Below are positions 1-11,809 of a stretch of 64,000 nucleotides of DNA, in pieces (the stretch's first letter is position 1; every line of letters starts with the position of its first letter). Made by a program: the position numbers and the translations under genes. The notes beneath the pieces are model-generated. The model had not been told where the DNA came from and did not search any database. It worked only from the letters and a program-made list of their open reading frames with translations. Origin of the DNA: Bolinopsis microptera (Eukaryota; Ctenophora; Tentaculata; Lobata; Bolinopsidae); the NCBI RefSeq assembly GCF_026151205.1, contig NC_087077.1:15164983-15228982 (forward strand), given 5' to 3'.

Positions 1-485
1 ATTGCTGCTATAATCCGTAAAATCTAACTTACATGATGGTTAGTAGAAGGGGTAAAACTATGGGCAGAATCACGTACACCATGTAGAGAAATAAATAGAG
101 ACCTCTCTCTTTTTGTCGTACTCCCAACTGAGATTTATAGTTATTATATAAGTTGAGAGATATTTACAAGCTTCGATGATGGCGGTGAACTCTGTTTGAT
201 ATACAGTGCAATAATCAGGAAGCTTGAATGATCTTTCCTCTAGGGTAGTGTTTTTATTGTCAGTGGTGATGCGATATAGCCAGCCTCGCTACCTGAGTCT
301 GTGCGTGACCCGTCTGTGTAGCAGGTGATAGTCTCACTGGTGATATTGTCGATGGTGTTTTGAAGTGAATCTCTATATTCAATGTTGTCAGCTCCAGGAG
401 TTGTGACGGTGAAGTGCCGTCCCAGCATCATGGTTGGTGTTGTTAGGTCTCTCGTTGCTCTAGGTAGGATAATGAGATCTGCCAT
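1..485 (-). mobile_element. LINE (non-LTR retrotransposon) RNase H domain fragment
   Basis: The minus strand encodes an RNase H-like stretch. It has the catalytic TDGS motif in the sequence CYTDGSRTDSGSEAGY. After a one-base frameshift near position 270 it continues with a second acidic motif, YQTEFTAIIEACKYL. The spacing of TDGS and the E of QTE is that of RNase H domains at the end of non-LTR ORF2 proteins. No reverse transcriptase is visible upstream within about 500 bases, and the frame is broken, so this is a dead fragment. A related degenerate copy (SFKLPAYGTVYE) lies at 11.26-11.77 kb on the other strand. The element runs off the left edge of the window. Confidence 0.75.
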
Positions 486-1463
486 GAATTGTTTGTTGAT
501 AGTGGTATGATTTTTGATAGTTCAATGTTGTCAGCTCCAGGAGAAACTTGGCAAGTTGTCCAGACACAGAAGAGATCTTGGTTGAATTTTAAATTTGTGA
601 CGCGTGGGATCAATTTAGCATGACAATGATTGATGATTAATAATCATTGACTATATCTAAACCGTTTGACGGATCACGCGAAATCGTAGGCGGGGAAGTA
701 GTTTATTAATTATTTAGTTCAAGCAGTTTATCTAGATTAGTTATTGACAGGGGTGAGACACAATATTGTCTGGGTAGTCGCCTTAAAAGGTGAATGTCTG
801 GCGAGGTTAATTAATGGTTATCAGATTGCAATCTGAAGTTCAGAGTTTGACAGTTATATTATGTTATATTATGTTATATTATGTTATATAGCGAATTGTC
901 GAACTTATATCATGGATATTATAGGTAAATACTACACGCTTATAAAATCAACTCTCCCGGTATTGTGAATTATACTAGAGAATATTTTGTAGATCGTAAA
1001 ATTAATCTTAAATTGTTGATAGGTATTTAGTATTTAAATACACGTGGCGAGACTAAACATCTTACGGCGACTTAACTTGAACTCCAATCATATGATAAGA
1101 ATTTTGACAGAATTAACTACTAAATTATGCAAATAAATTGCGCTGACGGGTTACATGTGAAATGATTTATTTGGTTCCAAGATAAAACTCACCATAGAGA
1201 AGTCCCAAGTACAGAGGGAAATGAACTTGTGCTGAAAAGTGTACAACTTTCCATTAGCAAAGGGAGAGCAGGAAGCGAGAAGGGAGCAGGTCCACAGAGC
1301 CATGATAACAACCCGATATCTCCTGATGTTGATCCACGTCCTATGTATCCGCGGGTAGACAATCGTCAACCATCTGAAGTGATGTTGTTGGTAGATTTGT
1401 TTACTTCTGTTCGTCATGGTAATCGTAATGGTAGAATACTTAGGGTTAGTCTTTCAATCGGAT
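486..1463. other. AT-rich intergenic stretch with a short 10-bp tandem repeat
   Basis: No supportable gene. About three to four copies of the 10-mer ttatattatg lie at roughly 857-889. The small open frames at 1151-1495 on both strands are mutual antisense shadows without recognisable motifs. Confidence 0.5.
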
Positions 1464-1965
1464 TGGTAGAACAAGTTTATAGAACAAGTTTATAGAACAA
1501 GTTTATAGAACAAGTTTACAACAAGTTTATAGAACAAGTTTATAGAACAAGTTTATAGAACAAGTTTATAGAACAAGTTTATAGAACAAGGTTATAGAAC
1601 AAGTTTACAGAACAAGTTTATAGAACAAGGTTATAACAAGTTTACAAAACAAGTTTATAGAACAAGTTTATAACAAGTTTATAGAACAAGGTTGTAGAAC
1701 AAGTTTATAGAACAAGGTTGTAGAACTTGTTTATAGAACAAGTTTATAGATTAAGTTTATAGAACAAGTTTATAGAACAAGTTTATATAAAAATTTTATA
1801 GCAAGTTTATAGAACACGTTTATAACAAGTTTATAGAACAAGTTTATAGAACAAGTTTATAGAACAAGTTTATAGAACAAGTTCACAACAAGTTTATAGA
1901 ACAAGTTTATAGAACAAGTTCACAACAAGTTTATAGAACAAGTTTATAACAAGTTTATTAAATTG
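1464..1965. repeat. 13-bp minisatellite, unit agaacaagtttat
   Basis: About 500 bp of tandem agaacaagtttat. Frequent variants occur (aagg for aagt, loss of the aga, and ttcacaaca insertions). Variant units recur in blocks, which suggests higher-order duplication. No coding frame survives. Confidence 0.95.
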
Positions 1966-2037
1966 TATAAATACAATTAAATATAATGTTTGATAAACAC
2001 CTGTCACAAGTAAGAAGAAGAATGAGTTGGACACTAG

Positions 2038-2470
2038 TCTTACTGACCACGTTGTACAGGAATCCGGACACATTACAATACACTAGAAACAGGTCACTGT
2101 GGTGGAGAAGTGTGTCCACTGTCGTGGATCTACCCTAGAGGAGTAACCGTGTTACTGGTTACTAGGCAACCTCTACTGGTTACTAGGCAACCTCTACTGG
2201 TTACTAGATAACCTCTACTGGTTACTAGGCAATACACTAAAAACAGGTCACTGTGGTGGAGAAGTGTATCAACTGTCGTGGATCTACCCTAGAGGAGTAA
2301 CCGTGTTAGGGTCTGCCCACACTACGCCATGTGGCGACGGGCCACATGGCGTGGGTCAAAAGGCACATTGTGTTTAGAGCTACCGCACTGTGCCACTTGG
2401 TAAGGGGAATAGAGGCACGGATTTTTAAAATCCGTTTCTACCCTAGAGGAGTAACCGTGTTAACCGGACC
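2038..2470. repeat. Complex local repeats and a GC-rich hairpin
   Basis: Four copies of a 21-bp unit (ctggttactaggcaacctct plus a) lie at about 2152-2230. Copies of the block ending in ctagaggagtaaccgtgtta lie at about 2130, 2290 and 2440, so the whole segment is partly duplicated. A perfect hairpin with 12-bp arms (acgccatgtggc at 2324-2335 and its reverse complement at 2341-2352) has a 5-nt loop. Confidence 0.85.
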
Positions 2471-3204
2471 TACATGGTATTTTAAACCAACTGCTTAATA
2501 TCTTAGTACCAGTTTAATGTTTCTAGAAATAACTTTAATTTTAATAACGTTTTCATGATCGGCAGCTGTAAATAGAATACATTATTAAACTAGATCTAGT
2601 ATCAAATTAAGATTTTAAGATGATCATATGTATCTTACTGTAGCGTGGGTGAATATAGAGAAAGGGGCGCAGATGCAACAGAGGATGAGATCGCTTCCCA
2701 GAAGATGAAAGTAGATGTAGAACGAAACGTTTACTTTGCCGGTCCGCAGTTTCAACCAGAACTCGTAGAACATCTTCCAGTTAAAGACGATACTGAGTAA
2801 GGTCATCAATCCTGGAAGTGATATTTTGTTATCTAAATGTTTATTTAGAATTATTCGCTTTCTCAGTATACAGCATAAATTTATGGGTGATTTTCTTGGA
2901 GCAAGGGCGCATCAAGATAAGCAAAAAATAATTTAATTGATTTTTGGCTCTGTTCTTTGGTGAAAATATTGCAATTCAACAATTAGTACTAATCCAAGAT
3001 GATTCATTCGAAAAGCAGTATTGTTTGCAGTCTACTTTATGTTCATTCGATGTAAAACGATCGAATAAGTTACTAAGTTAGAAGAATTACGATTAATTAT
3101 GTCTACTAAATATCTTTAAAGCAAACCTAGAACACCAGCCATAGCCCAATCGACCTCCAAGATGACGGGGTGTCGCTTATCATCGTCCCAGGGTGTTGTG
3201 ACTG

Positions 3205-3515
3205 GGGGAAAAGTGGCTGTCGCAGTGTAGTTCATCAGATTTAATTATCAAACTCTCATATTGCTCTATAATATGTTGTGTGTTAATATTTACAATAAAC
3301 TTTATTAAACTGGTGACAGGTTCAAGTTACAACAAAATTCACAAGTTTCGATATCTACTACTGCCGCACTCCGCAGTGTAGTTCGTCAAAAATAAATTAC
3401 CATACTCTCATACTGCTGTAATATGTTATGTGTTAATATGTACAATAAACTTTATTAAACTGATGAAATGAGGTATCAGGTACAACGAAATTCACAAGTT
3501 TCAATACCTACTGTG
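3205..3515. repeat. Direct tandem duplication, about 150 bp x 2
   Basis: The segment beginning cgcagtgtagttc at about 3218 repeats from about 3372 with scattered mismatches. Both copies contain aataaactttattaaactg and end in a caaaattcacaagtttc-like sequence. No coding content. Confidence 0.8.
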
Positions 3516-3729
3516 TTTGGGCTTTTGGATAATTAGGATTAGAAATTAGAATTAGAAATTAGAAAGATCATTACAAAATTACATGTGTCAGATCCCAATC
3601 AGTTAAATGAAAGTTATACAACCAAACAAAAAATTTAATATCGTAGATAAATAAATAAATGGTTTCAAAGTGTGCACGGAATACGGATACTAAGTCATAG
3701 CTTACTTTTAGGAAATCTTTCACGAAATA

Positions 3730-4631
3730 CAGGGTGAGTTGAAAATAGTGTGTAGAAAGTAAATGGCTCTAATTTTTCTGACAAATGAAATTTCCACTTA
3801 ATTTTTGCATATTTAGGTAATGAAAATATTTAAATATTATAATAATGCAATAAAAATACTTAATAAGTATTAATTTGCTCAACCCATTGTCCTTTATTGT
3901 TGATAGGACATGTTGATAACGTGTAAGACAATTGTCTATAGCCGACTTGACTGTATTAAGGGGGCGGGGGGGTCTTCGTGGAAATGTTCTCAAAATCGAC
4001 TTTTTAGTTGTTTCTGATAGAGGGGAGCAATATCTATCAGATGCTTTTGATCCCGTGGAAAAATATCGTTCCTAGCCGAAATTAATGCCGGTCAAAGGTC
4101 AGCGCGTGTGTGGTAATTGTATTGCGCGAGCGATTTTTGATCGCGTGCCCTGAAAATCGAGTCTAAAAATCTATCTTCTCATACATTTTTTGAATCGATT
4201 TTTAAACATTTTTTATTCGATTTTTAAAATCTTGGACCTCGTTTTTTGATGGTTTTTCGAGGTCCACGATTTTCAAAATCGAATAAAATTTTTTTAAAGG
4301 CCTCTCTCAAAATTCTGTCCGGCTCATATCTTCTAAATGATCCCTAAAACATATCCTGAAAGTTTCAGGGTGATTGCTCAAAAAATGTAGAAGAAGATAG
4401 ATTTTTAGACTCGATTTTCAGGGCACGCGATTTGAGAACCCCATTAGGACGAATTTACGAATTTTTGGAAAACTGCCAAAAATCAACCAAATTATGAGTT
4501 AGAATCAAATGAGAGGCAAGAATGAAATTTGTAACGTTTATGAACTGATAGCAATTCACCTTTCAAAATTTGCTCCTTCATAAAAAAATTATCGATTTTT
4601 ACATTCTACACACTATTTTCAACTCACCCTG
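3730..4631. mobile_element. TA-flanked inverted-repeat DNA element, copy 1 (902 bp)
   Basis: The ends are inverted repeats beginning CAGGGTGAGTTGAAAATAGT, and each is bounded by a TA dinucleotide (3728-3729 and 4632-4633). This is the signature of a Tc1/mariner-type insertion. There is no transposase. The interior holds a second nested inverted repeat: gccctgaaaatcgagtct at about 4147 is mirrored at about 4414. It also holds a further dyad around ggacctcg at about 4233 and its complement at about 4259, so single strands would fold into a branched structure. A second copy lies in inverse orientation at 7565-8546. Confidence 0.9.
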
Positions 4632-4633
4632 TA

Positions 4634-7564
4634 GATAATAAATAAAATTTCTGGTCTCAAAAATGTAATCCTAATTAAATAATTTACTGAATTGACTATT
4701 TGTGAGTATGTTGTGAACCCTTAAATCCAGGTAACTGTGACAAAAAAAAGTTGTCAACTAAAAGTAAATAGTAGAAATAACCTGAAAACCATGTGCTTTG
4801 CGAGGTGCGAGAGAAAAGAATTATACAGTATACACGGTACACCAATTTAGCAATTTCTCTGAAGCGAAAACGTTCGAAATTAATTTCTGTTAATATCGAA
4901 CGCGGAAATATGGCGGCCAAAGTATTACTATTGCATGAGTAATAAAATTCGGAGATACCAAATTGTCTCCTGGAAGTGTGCCAGAAACTGATCAAATTAA
5001 CTAACACATACAAATTACAATTAAATTCACAGTTCACACAGAAATATTTCAACAATGGCTATAATTCAACTTTATATATGAAATAAGACAGCTCCTAAAC
5101 CATTTAATTAGATTCAGTGCAATCAATAGACAATACTGAATACTGACAAATTACCTTTGAAATTTGAATAAAATGGTCTTATAATTTGCTATTTTACCGT
5201 ACATTATATAACCGTTATAGGGTTTAGCATCTTCCGAATCAACTGTCAAGTTCTTTAACTGATTTCTTCGAGAAAGCTGTTGCATTTTAAACAAAAGATT
5301 TGCATATATCGTCAGACGATAGGTTGCCCTAGGAGTGCACGATTGAAATATTTCTTTCTGGTATGACTTGTCATTCGAGGAATATATCAAATCAAGTACT
5401 AACGATGTTGATTTTTCCCAAATTTTCGCGTCATATTTTAGATCATAATATGTCAATTGTCAACAATGACTATGAAACAACAATATCTAGTGGTTAATTT
5501 TTCATACATTTACATAAAATGTTTAGTATTGAAATTAGTAATAGTATGTAATGAAATGACGACATGATAGTTGATATGGTATTTATAATTGCAACCTAAC
5601 TGCAAATCTAAGCAGTCCAAGAAATGAATGAATTGGCAGAAAATACTGAATATTTATATTATCACTCGCGCTGTAGTTCTACAGACTAAAAGTAAAACAG
5701 CGCGTATTTATTTATAATTATAGACACACGCGTGATTATTTTTCGCGTGATTATATGTTTTGACACTGACAGTACTTAAAACCAGGTGTGACAGCTGACA
5801 CTTTAACTTTAAGGAAGTTAAGACTAGCTTGTCATTACGCCGAATCTCTATCTTAATCTATGTTAATGAACATTATAGCCTGGGGTCCCCACGTAAGATT
5901 TGATGACTCTACAGACATAGCTGACAGAGTAGATAATTAATTTCTAGGTTAACTGACATAATGGTAAGATTTATAAACGAATTTTGGAAAGGTATCACAA
6001 ATTGACAATTGTATCTGATCAGTGGACCTTGAAATCGCATTATTGAAATCGCATACGGCCTTACGAGATATATTTATGTTCGACATAATTCTGGGAACCT
6101 AAATTGTAAATGATTTGGGAACGAAAATATGGGAATTTTTACCGAAAACCGCCACATTTCGTACCCCAAATTAAATCATGGTATTTGGGGATTTTTTTCA
6201 TCTCCTATTTTTTCATCTCCTATTTTACAAAAATGAAGCCCAATATTTGAGAAGATTAAGTAACAGTAATCTTCTATGATTAGCTATTCCATCTTGTAAA
6301 CAATTTCTCCGGAGCCACTATAAATCCCGAAATTTCACCGCCGTGACCCAATAAAGTAGTGACAGAGCTTGCTTATTTTTAATGGAACGTGTCCAAAATA
6401 ATTTTTAAATATAATATAAAAGTGAGGGTTTAAGTGATCAGACTATTATTGGAACCAAATGCTCAAAGGGAATAGCTTGACTCAAAAAGTGAGTCAACCA
6501 TTCCGACTGGCCTGTTCTGCAGCTACAGTTTGAGGTGCCTTTATCAAGTGATTGGTTAACTTTCACTAATTGGGTAGTAGTAGGAAAACAATTGTGTCGA
6601 TTACACCGGCCTAAACCATCTATAAGAGTATAAGGTGGACCAGTGCAAGTTATATTTATATTCAATAATGCAAATTTATTTACTTATTACGCTTGCAATG
6701 TAAGTGCACGTCACTGGTGTACTCACAAAATGTCAGTAGTTGTGATTGATAATGTTTTAACTTTTTAATAGACAGATTGTAAGTATAGATTATGAAGGAG
6801 GGTGACAGACCCATCACTTAGCTGATAGTGCCAAAAGCTCAACATTTTTAAAAACACTTGAAGAAATTGTCTATCGTTACAAATTTGTTTATGATAACAG
6901 AAATCCCCCTCCCCTTGGGAGGTAAGGGATTTATGAGCACTCTCAATTCTTTCTGATCCCTAATCTAAAATGTACGAGGGGTATTAAAGGTAGAGGCTAC
7001 TATAAATAAGTAGAGCAGGTTAATAGTTGAATAAATAAACATTTAAAATACCGAATTGGGAGGTCCTAATTAAGCTAGGATGATTTTACCTGGGGACATC
7101 AGGCTATTATATTTATGTTCATAATCATGAATAGAGATTCGGCGGAATGACAGGCTGAGCGCCGCCCAGTAAGGATGAATTACTTGATCGAGACATATGC
7201 TCCCTTTATTATGATAATAATATGATGATTTGGCAGCGAAATCCAAGTTAACTCTTTAAATTAATTAGTTAATTAAAGTCTATTGTTGTGCTACGACAGT
7301 TAACTTTATCGCTAATAATTGCTAGAGAATTTAATATAATTTAAATTTAATACAGTATGGCACATGCTTAGTCAGAAGTCTGTCACAATATTGTCTTATA
7401 TTGTTATACTGTTATACTTATAGCGAGTCCTAATTTTTACAATTAATTCCACGCTCCCAGACATTTATGTGACCCGGCTCCATATACAATTGAGTCTGCC
7501 AGTCTGTAGCTCATATATCGAGAGTTGAATTTGGGGTGCTTAACAAGGCTGGACTGTCAGTGTA
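4634..7564. other. Gene-free spacer with dispersed repeat fragments
   Basis: No recognisable gene. Minus-strand open frames at 4696-5055 and 5151-5456 lack motifs and do not exceed the length seen by chance elsewhere in this window. A dispersed repeat carrying gattcggcggaatgacaggc occurs at about 7088-7170, in reverse orientation at about 5835-5900, and again at 9.39 and 18.57 kb. Confidence 0.5.
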
Positions 7565-8546
7565 CAGGGTGAGTTGAAAATAGTGTGTGGAAAGTAAAAA
7601 TCGATAATTTTTTTTATGAAGGAGCAAATTTTGAAAGGTGAATTGCTATCAGTTTATAAACTTTACATATTTCATTCTTGCCTCTCATTTGATTCTAACT
7701 CATAATTTGGTTGATTTTTGGCAGTTTTCCAAAAAATCTTAAATTCGTCCTAATGGGGTTCTCAAATCGTGTGCCCTGAAAATCGAGTCTAAAAATCTAT
7801 ATTCTCCTACATTTTTAAAGCAATCACCCTAAAACTTTCAGGATATGTTCTAGGGATCATTTAAAAGAGATGAGCCAGACAAAATTTTGAGATAGGCCTT
7901 TTAAAAAATTTTATTCGATTTTGAAAATCGTCGACCTCAAAAAATCATCAAAAAACGAGGTCCAAGATTTTCAAAATCGAATAATTTTTTTTAAAGGCCT
8001 ATCTCAAAATTCTGTCTGGCTCATCTCTTCTAAATGATCCTTAAAACATATACTGAAAGTTTCAGGGTGATTGCTCAAAAAATGTAGGAGAAAATAGATT
8101 TTTAGACTCGATTTTCAGGGCACGCGATCAAAAATCGCTCGCGCAATACAATTACCACACACGCGCTGACCTTTGACCGGCAATAATTTCGGCTAGGAAC
8201 GATATTTTTCCACGGCATCAAAAGCATCTGATAGATATTACTCCCCTCTATCAGAAACAACTAACTAAAAATTCGACTTTGAGACAATTTCCATGAAGAC
8301 CCCCCTGCCCCCATAATACAGTCAAGTCGGCTATAGACAATTGTCTTACACGTTATCAATATCAATATGTCCTAACTAATAAAGGACGATGGGTTGAGCA
8401 AATTATTAATTATTAAGTATTTTAATTGTATTATTATAAAAAGTATATATTTTCATTACCTAAATATGCAAAAATTAAGTGGAAATTTCATTTGTCAAAA
8501 AAATTAGAGCCATTTACTTTCCACACACTATTTTCAACTCACCCTG
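7565..8546. mobile_element. TA-flanked inverted-repeat DNA element, copy 2 (982 bp)
   Basis: This is the same family as 3730-4631, in the opposite orientation. The part next to the left end here (caaattttgaaaggtgaatt) matches the right end of copy 1. TA lies immediately outside both ends (7563-7564 and 8547-8548). The copies differ by scattered substitutions and an internal length difference of about 80 bp. No coding capacity. Confidence 0.9.
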
Positions 8547-8652
8547 TAAGTTGCACACTACACTATTTAATCTCTACACTATCTAATCTCCCAAAGAGTT
8601 AGATAGTCAGTACTGAAATAAAAATAATACTCATAGCTTCTTAGTCTTATAC

Positions 8653-8955
8653 TGTCGGATAGTTATTAACTTAATACGAACTCTTTGATGAATAGTATTT
8701 ATAGATGTTAGATAATCGTAAAACTAGAGCTGAAACCATGTCTAACTAGGTAGGCAGCTCTCATGAGCTCATGCACTAAATGAGCTGCACTACCTATAAT
8801 ATACTACTGTCTGATAGTTATTAACTTAATACGAACTCTTTGATGAATAGTATTTATAGATGTTAGATAATCGTAAAACTAGAGCTAAAACCATGTCTAA
8901 CTAGGTAGGCAGCTCTCATGAGCTCATGCACTAAATGAGCTGCACTACCTATTAT
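8653..8955. repeat. Tandem duplication of about 156 bp
   Basis: The block from ctgtcggatagttattaact to gagctgcactacctat appears twice head to tail, starting at about 8653 and 8809, with almost no divergence. This points to a recent duplication. Each copy contains the short dyad gctctcatgagctcatg. Confidence 0.9.
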
Positions 8956-9008
8956 AACTATAAACAGTACCACGCACAATACGAACTTAGGACATGAACT
9001 TAACGCCC

Positions 9009-9247
9009 AAGTAGCGCAGTTGGTTCAGGTTAGAGCACTAGCTTTGCAATGGTGAGGTTGCAAGTTCGAATCCCACTGTCTGCCTGGTCGACGGTCGTGG
9101 GGTGAGCGTCATCGACGTTCTGCTAAGGATCCCATAGGATCTATGCAGCCTCCCGGTCCACCCAGCCAAATGCTCAAGAAATCGTGTGTGAGGGTTAAAT
9201 GGGGAGCTGTGCAGTGTGCAATGTAGTACAGCGAAAAAGAAAAAACT
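9009..9247 (+). mobile_element. tRNA-Ala-derived SINE
   Basis: The 5' head resembles tRNA-Ala(UGC). It has a box A-like tagcgcagttgg at about 9016, a TGC anticodon in a ctttgcaatg loop, and a clear box B, ggttgcaagttcgaatcc, at about 9056. Extra bases in the D arm and an imperfect acceptor stem rule out a functional tRNA. An unrelated body of about 150 bp follows and ends in an A-rich tail (gcgaaaaagaaaaaac). Head, body and A tail are the architecture of a SINE with an internal pol III promoter. Flanking target duplications are not clear. Confidence 0.75.
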
Positions 9248-9985
9248 TCACTGGATGGTTACCGTAATGGGTGCCACATGCCTAGCATGAAATATTTACC
9301 TACTTACTTGCACTCGTGTAAGTCTGTAGATACATTAGTATCGGGCGTTGCCTGCTACAGGCTATCCCGAAACTAGAAATATGCTTTAATAAACGTTCGG
9401 TGGAATGACAGTCTGAGCGCCGCCCAGTAAATATTGTGCAGCAGGTTACCTAATACGTTTGTAAAATTAAACGCGTCGTGGGTAAGGCAATCCATCACCA
9501 TCCTTTCAAAATAAATCAATATCGGAATGGATGTGCGATTAAAAATGAATCCTTATACTCCCATTAATAATAATTGTGACATTACTGGTTATCTTGCTTT
9601 GCTCTTATGAGTGGGTCAATCATTTATTTTTAATTGTAGTTGACGAAATGAGAGTCTCCACTCATTGTGTTAAAACATAATTCTTTGTCGACGTTTCGGC
9701 TACATGCCTTTGTCATAAACAGGACGTACTGAAAACTTACATAGCTGCAAAGATACAATGTTAAAATAATCTATTAATACTACGAAATATAACAACAAAA
9801 AATAACATCTTGAAACCCAACAACGATCACAAATTTTTCCAAAAGAAACATAAAATATAACGGCTAAAAGAATCCACAACGCAACAAGCCGTGAACAATT
9901 CCTCATAGTACTACAAACATTTTACCAAGATAGCTCCTTCATATAACTGATTAATCAAAAATTATCTAGGTTAATAAGTTCAATA

Positions 9986-10369
9986 TTACATTAACTTCCA
10001 AGTATATTTTATCCAATCACCTTCATTTACGGACTCAGACAATTGAGTATTTATTTCTGGGTTTTCACGTTTTATTAGAACCGACTGCCACAATTGACGG
10101 TCCATATAGTCTTTACATCTTTTTCGAACTATAAACCGAAACGGTATGTTTGGCATTGAAATGTCTGCATGCTCCTCTAGGTAGTGCTTCCCCATGGCCG
10201 TAGATTTGTTGCCATCCCTTACTGATTTGTAGTGTTCCCAGGCTCTACTTCTTTTAAACCTACCAGTTTCCCCAATGTAGGACTTATTACATATTTGGCA
10301 TATTAATTGGTAGCAAATGTTTTTGGTCATGCAGGATTTATCGCACTGGTAGCATTTGCTGTCACTTTG
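9986..10369 (-). pseudogene. Penelope-like GIY-YIG endonuclease fragment (left arm)
   Basis: The frame encodes a Cys-rich linker (CYQCDKSC), then CQICNKSYIGETGR, a downstream R in FKRSR, EHYKSV, LEEH and a C-terminal KRENPEIN. The combination of CxxC, YIGETGR and EH is characteristic of the GIY-YIG endonuclease at the C-terminus of Penelope-like elements. The reverse transcriptase that should precede it is missing. The open frame appears to extend to 10450 only because it reads through the palindrome centre into antisense of the other arm. Confidence 0.85.
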
Positions 10370-10387
10370 TATCACAAGTGCAATAAA

Positions 10388-10771
10388 CAAAGTGACAGCA
10401 AATGCTACCAGTGCGATAAATCCTGCATGACCAAAAACATTTGCTACCAATTAATATGCCAAATATGTAATAAGTCCTACATTGGGGAAACTGGTAGGTT
10501 TAAAAGAAGTAGAGCCTGGGAACACTACAAATCAGTAAGGGATGGCAACAAATCTACGGCCATGGGGAAGCACTACCTAGAGGAGCATGCAGACATTTCA
10601 ATGCCAAACATACCGTTTCGGTTTATAGTTCGAAAAAGATGTAAAGACTATGTGGACCGTCAATTGTGGCAGTCGGTTCTAATAAAACGTGAAAACCCAG
10701 AAATAAATACTCAATTGTCTGAGTCCGTAAATGAAGGTGATTGGATAAAATATACTTGGAAGTTAATGTAA
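10388..10771 (+). pseudogene. Penelope-like GIY-YIG endonuclease fragment (right arm)
   Basis: This is a mirror copy of the left-arm fragment. It differs by at least one amino acid (V for M in CKDY-DRQLW). The frame is intact from the 5' truncation point to the TAA stop, so little decay has occurred since insertion. The first residues of the apparent longer open frame (from 10307) are antisense of the other arm and not part of the protein. Confidence 0.85.
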
Positions 10772-11259
10772 TATTGAACTTATTAACCTAGATAATTTTT
10801 GATTAATCAGTTTTATGAAGGAGCTATCTTGGTAAAATGTTTGTAGTACTATGAGGAATTGTTCACGGCTTGTTGCGTTGTGGATTCTTTTAGCCGTTAT
10901 ATTTTATGTTTCTTTTGGAAAAATTTGTGATCGTTGTTGGGTTTCAAGATGTTATTTTTTGTTGTTATATTTCGTAGTATTAATAGATTATTTTAACATT
11001 GTATCTTTGCAGCTATGTAAGTTTTCAGTACGTCCTGTTTATGACAAAGGCATGTAGCCGAAACGTCGACAAAGAATTATGTTTTAACACACTGAGTGGA
11101 GACTCTCATTTCGTCAACTACAATTAAAAATAAATTGTGACATTACTAATGATTACTAATCATTCACATTATATAGTCTTACTCTTAGACTTAACTATTT
11201 CCTCAGGCTCAAAATTGAGACAATATTGCTTTAACTAGCTCACACTTAGAATACGAGAC

Positions 11260-11770
11260 GATCACCTGCTACGCTGACAGTAATAATACTTTAAATGGAA
11301 AATCATTCAAGCTCCCTGCGTATGGTACTGTATATGAAATAAAGCTCACAGCCATCTGCAGACAAGCTTGCAACTTTCAATTTACACCAACACGCACATC
11401 ATCATATGGACCGACACCCTCTCGTCTATTCAAGCTATCTCCTTGCATTCAACGAGTAGTAGATCTAGTATAGAGACTGTTACGACTCCCTTAACTCTGG
11501 AGATCCGAATGATAGCATGAACACACCCCGGATTGCGTGGAAACGAAAAAGCAGATGATCTGGATTCTGGCTAAGCTTAGCACAACCCGCGAATCCACTT
11601 TGTCCAGATTCACAATTTTATATCAAACGCCTGATCGACGACAAAGTCACCAGACTGAATCAGGAAGATTGATTAACTTATGGTCTCAAACACACGAAAT
11701 AAACTTGTGTCGAGCCTAAAATTGGAAATTTTGCAAGAACCCAACATGTATTGGCAACTTGTGACTTGAG
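11260..11770 (+). mobile_element. Degenerate LINE RNase H fragment
   Basis: Broken frames encode ITCYADSN, SFKLPAYGTVYEIKLTAI, IWTDTLSSIQAISLHS and TPGLRGNEKADDL. In this order these match the RNase H domain of non-LTR ORF2 proteins, including the terminal GNEKAD motif. Several stops and frameshifts intervene. It is related to the fragment at 1-485. Confidence 0.7.
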
Positions 11771-11809
11771 TTTTTACCTTTTTTAATTTTATAGATATAA
11801 CCCAAAGAA

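Larger units (their letters stand above)
9572..11147. mobile_element. Penelope-like retroelement insertion: head-to-head palindrome of two 3' ends
   Basis: Two arms of about 747 bp (9624-10370 and 10387-11133) are near-perfect reverse complements around a 16-nt loop. Each arm holds the same 3' part of a Penelope-like element: a GIY-YIG domain, its stop codon, a second open frame of 68 codons, and a tail containing gccgaaacgtcgac. The tails point outward. The whole is flanked by a 15-bp direct repeat, aattgtgacattact (9572-9586 and 11133-11147), consistent with a target duplication. A non-palindromic 37 bp lies between the left repeat and the left arm. Confidence 0.9.

Noticed and set aside
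1464-1965. CRISPR-like array
   Set aside because: Units are contiguous with no spacers, and the sequence is from an animal nuclear genome. The same applies to 13862-13981, 36003-36160 and 37005-37220.
3455-3495. Hammerhead ribozyme (ctgatga...gaaa)
   Set aside because: The bases between the boxes do not form helix II. The similar ctgatgag at about 46993 lacks the GAAA box.
4696-5456. Two minus-strand frames of 101-119 codons
   Set aside because: Low-complexity AT-rich translation without motifs, hydrophobic pattern or splice signals that join them.
9009-9082. Functional tRNA-Ala gene
   Set aside because: Extra D-arm bases and poor acceptor pairing, with a SINE body attached.
10307-10450. 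N-terminal extension (MVANVFGHAGFIALVAFAVT) of the GIY-YIG frames
   Set aside because: It is antisense of the opposite palindrome arm read through the centre, not element sequence.
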